A stretch of 33,392 nt of DNA, taken from assembly GCA_009782825.1 (NCBI GenBank), contig WRII01000030.1, forward strand, positions 1 to 33,392, read 5' to 3'. Of the stretch, positions 32,538 to 33,392 are shown one piece after another (positions within the stretch are counted from its first letter, which is position 1; every line of letters starts with the position of its first letter). The stretch comes from Peptococcaceae bacterium. GTDB lineage: Bacteria; Bacillota; Desulfitobacteriia; Desulfitobacteriales; Syntrophobotulaceae. Made by a program: the position numbers and the translations under genes. The notes under the pieces are model-generated. The model did not search any database. It was given only the letters and a program-made list of their open reading frames with translations, and was not told the origin of the DNA.

Positions 32538-32820
32538 TTATTGACTATCAGGTGGCACTAAGGTCAAATACTCCCTTAATTTTTCAGTTTCCAGTGTTGT
32601 AATCATCCCTGCAAAGGGTTTAAGATTCCCGTTCACCGCGTATTCTTCCTGCATGGATATCCTTAACGATATTTTCGGTTAAAGGTTTTTCTTCAGCAAT
32701 ACTCTTCTTTACATAAGTAAATTCTTTGTTGTGATTTACAACCTCATAGATTTCCTGCAGGGGTTTCCCGCGAAATACCGGAAATAAAAGATGCCGCTTT
32801 TCGAGAAATTCTTTATGGCA
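32538..32820 (-). pseudogene. Fic family pseudogene with the catalytic core deleted
   Basis: The minus strand reads PLQEIYEVVNHNKEFTYVKK and PLTENIVKDIH, which align with EVVGHRDAFNYVQKLVAQKE and PLTESVIKDIH of the intact Fic protein at 24986-25900. After this the frame shifts and continues MQEEYAVNGNLKPFAGMITT to LETEKLREYLTL, a typical Fic C-terminus. The whole stretch holding HPFxxGNGRTGR is missing. It is thus dead. The remainder of 32435-32916 shows nothing else. Confidence 0.7.
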
Positions 32821-32916
32821 GATATCGAATTATGTACCATGTTGAGAGCAGTCATATAACGATTACCCATATACGGCATGGTGCAAGAGAGTTTTGACAA
32901 GCAAAGCAAGTTCTTT

Positions 32917-33237
32917 GGGCGCACCAATTAATTGTTGTAGCAATATATGGAATAAACTTATTAGACTCGCGTATGAAGGCCACACAGAGCAGGCGAACAT
33001 TTATAAGCAGCGACTTTGCGAAGGGATTGATGCGATTCTTAGCGACGGCGCCGCAAAATTCGACTGTCTGAACGCAGCGCAGCGAAGTGAGTTTCGAAAT
33101 TTTGTGGCAGAGGAGCTTAGAAGCGCACAATCCCGCAGCATCGAGCGCGTTAAATGTTCGCCTGCTCTGTGGGGCCGGCTCAAGAAGAATCATATGTTTT
33201 TTGGAATATTATGCTACAACAATTAATTGGTGCGCCC
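32917..33237 (+). mobile_element. Complete 321-bp element with 26-bp perfect terminal inverted repeats
   Basis: It starts GGGCGCACCAATTAATTG (32917) and ends with the exact reverse complement at 33237; 26 bp match. A second inverted pair, CACAGAGCAGGCGAACATTT, lies about 60 bp inside each end, so the ends have a double-repeat architecture. An ORF without ATG (from a TTG at 32894 outside the element, containing NAAQRSEFRNFVAEELRSAQ) spans it and stops inside the right repeat; its expression is doubtful. No obvious target duplication. A partial inverted copy lies at 29296-29556. Confidence 0.8.
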
Positions 33238-33238
33238 G

Positions 33239-33334
33239 GTGCTAACGTGCTAACGTGCTAACCCGAAACTGTCAATAACCTCTAAAAATGTCACCCCCTA
33301 TCCGTGCTAATTATCTCTTGAAAATGTCACCCCC
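33239..33334. repeat. GTGCTAAC tandem x3 and two ATGTCACCCCC direct repeats
   Basis: GTGCTAAC is repeated three times (33239-33262) right after the terminal element. Then AAAATGTCACCCCC occurs at 33285-33298 and 33321-33334 (period 36). Spaced direct repeats of this kind resemble the multiple transposase-binding ends of IS21-type or related elements, so another mobile element may begin at the window edge. The last 58 nt show nothing more. Confidence 0.4.
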
Positions 33335-33392
33335 GCAGAGGATATCGATGTAAATAATTCCCATTTCTAACGAAGTGGCGCCTTGTTAAGTG

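Overview
The window looks like chromosome of an anaerobic, endospore-forming Firmicute of the Clostridia, probably Peptococcaceae-like. This is inferred from the nadD-obg-rpmA-rplU cluster, a single-chain pyruvate:ferredoxin oxidoreductase, a probable Gin-type (CsfB) anti-sigma factor, the radical-SAM-linked DUF2344 protein, abundant GGAGG ribosome sites and TTGACW/TATAWT promoters. No tRNA or rRNA gene was seen.

Layout. 1-2470: small minus-strand genes of unknown function, including a possible toxin-antitoxin pair, then two gene wrecks (a WG-repeat piece and an Rpn-type nuclease broken by a 10-bp duplication). 2473-5000: an AAA_14/DUF4143 ATPase behind a perfect AT-rich palindrome, a Gin-like gene and an AIM24-family gene. 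5335-8877: the large, codon-biased pyruvate:ferredoxin oxidoreductase gene. 8878-13614: an RRM RNA-binding protein, then nadD, obg, rpmA and rplU on the minus strand, with acetyltransferase genes and small remnants inserted between them. 13615-17500: a soluble chemotaxis-type transducer, a flavin reductase-like protein, an extracellular ComEC-like metallo-beta-lactamase protein and a small His-rich YmaF-like protein. 17700-19190: an XRE regulator, a membrane protein and a frameshifted DUF3784/PH-like gene. 19229-23880: a minus-strand run of DUF2344 followed by two paralogous membrane Ser/Thr kinases with different extracellular domains. 24153-25900: an IclR regulator convergent with a class II Fic protein. 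26144-29268: a PadR-DUF2812-ABC exporter operon with a readable promoter and operator. 29296-33237: a 3.9-kb unit bounded by inverted copies of a 321-bp terminal-repeat element; it holds a truncated mobile-type ORF, an AgrC/LytS-like histidine kinase, a small membrane protein behind LytTR-like direct repeats, and a dead Fic gene.

How the parts fit. The usual Firmicute order (radical SAM - DUF2344 - RNase G - rplU - rpmA - obg - nadD) is recognisable but broken open: DUF2344 lies about 9.5 kb from rplU, RNase G is absent from the gap, and GNAT genes separate rpmA from obg. An inverted pair of about 87-bp repeats lies at 12061 and 17612, beside two of these insertions. The most notable material is the 3.9-kb inverted-repeat unit with its putative signalling locus and the kinase pair with exchanged sensor domains. 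All family names come from reading motifs by eye; no database search was run.
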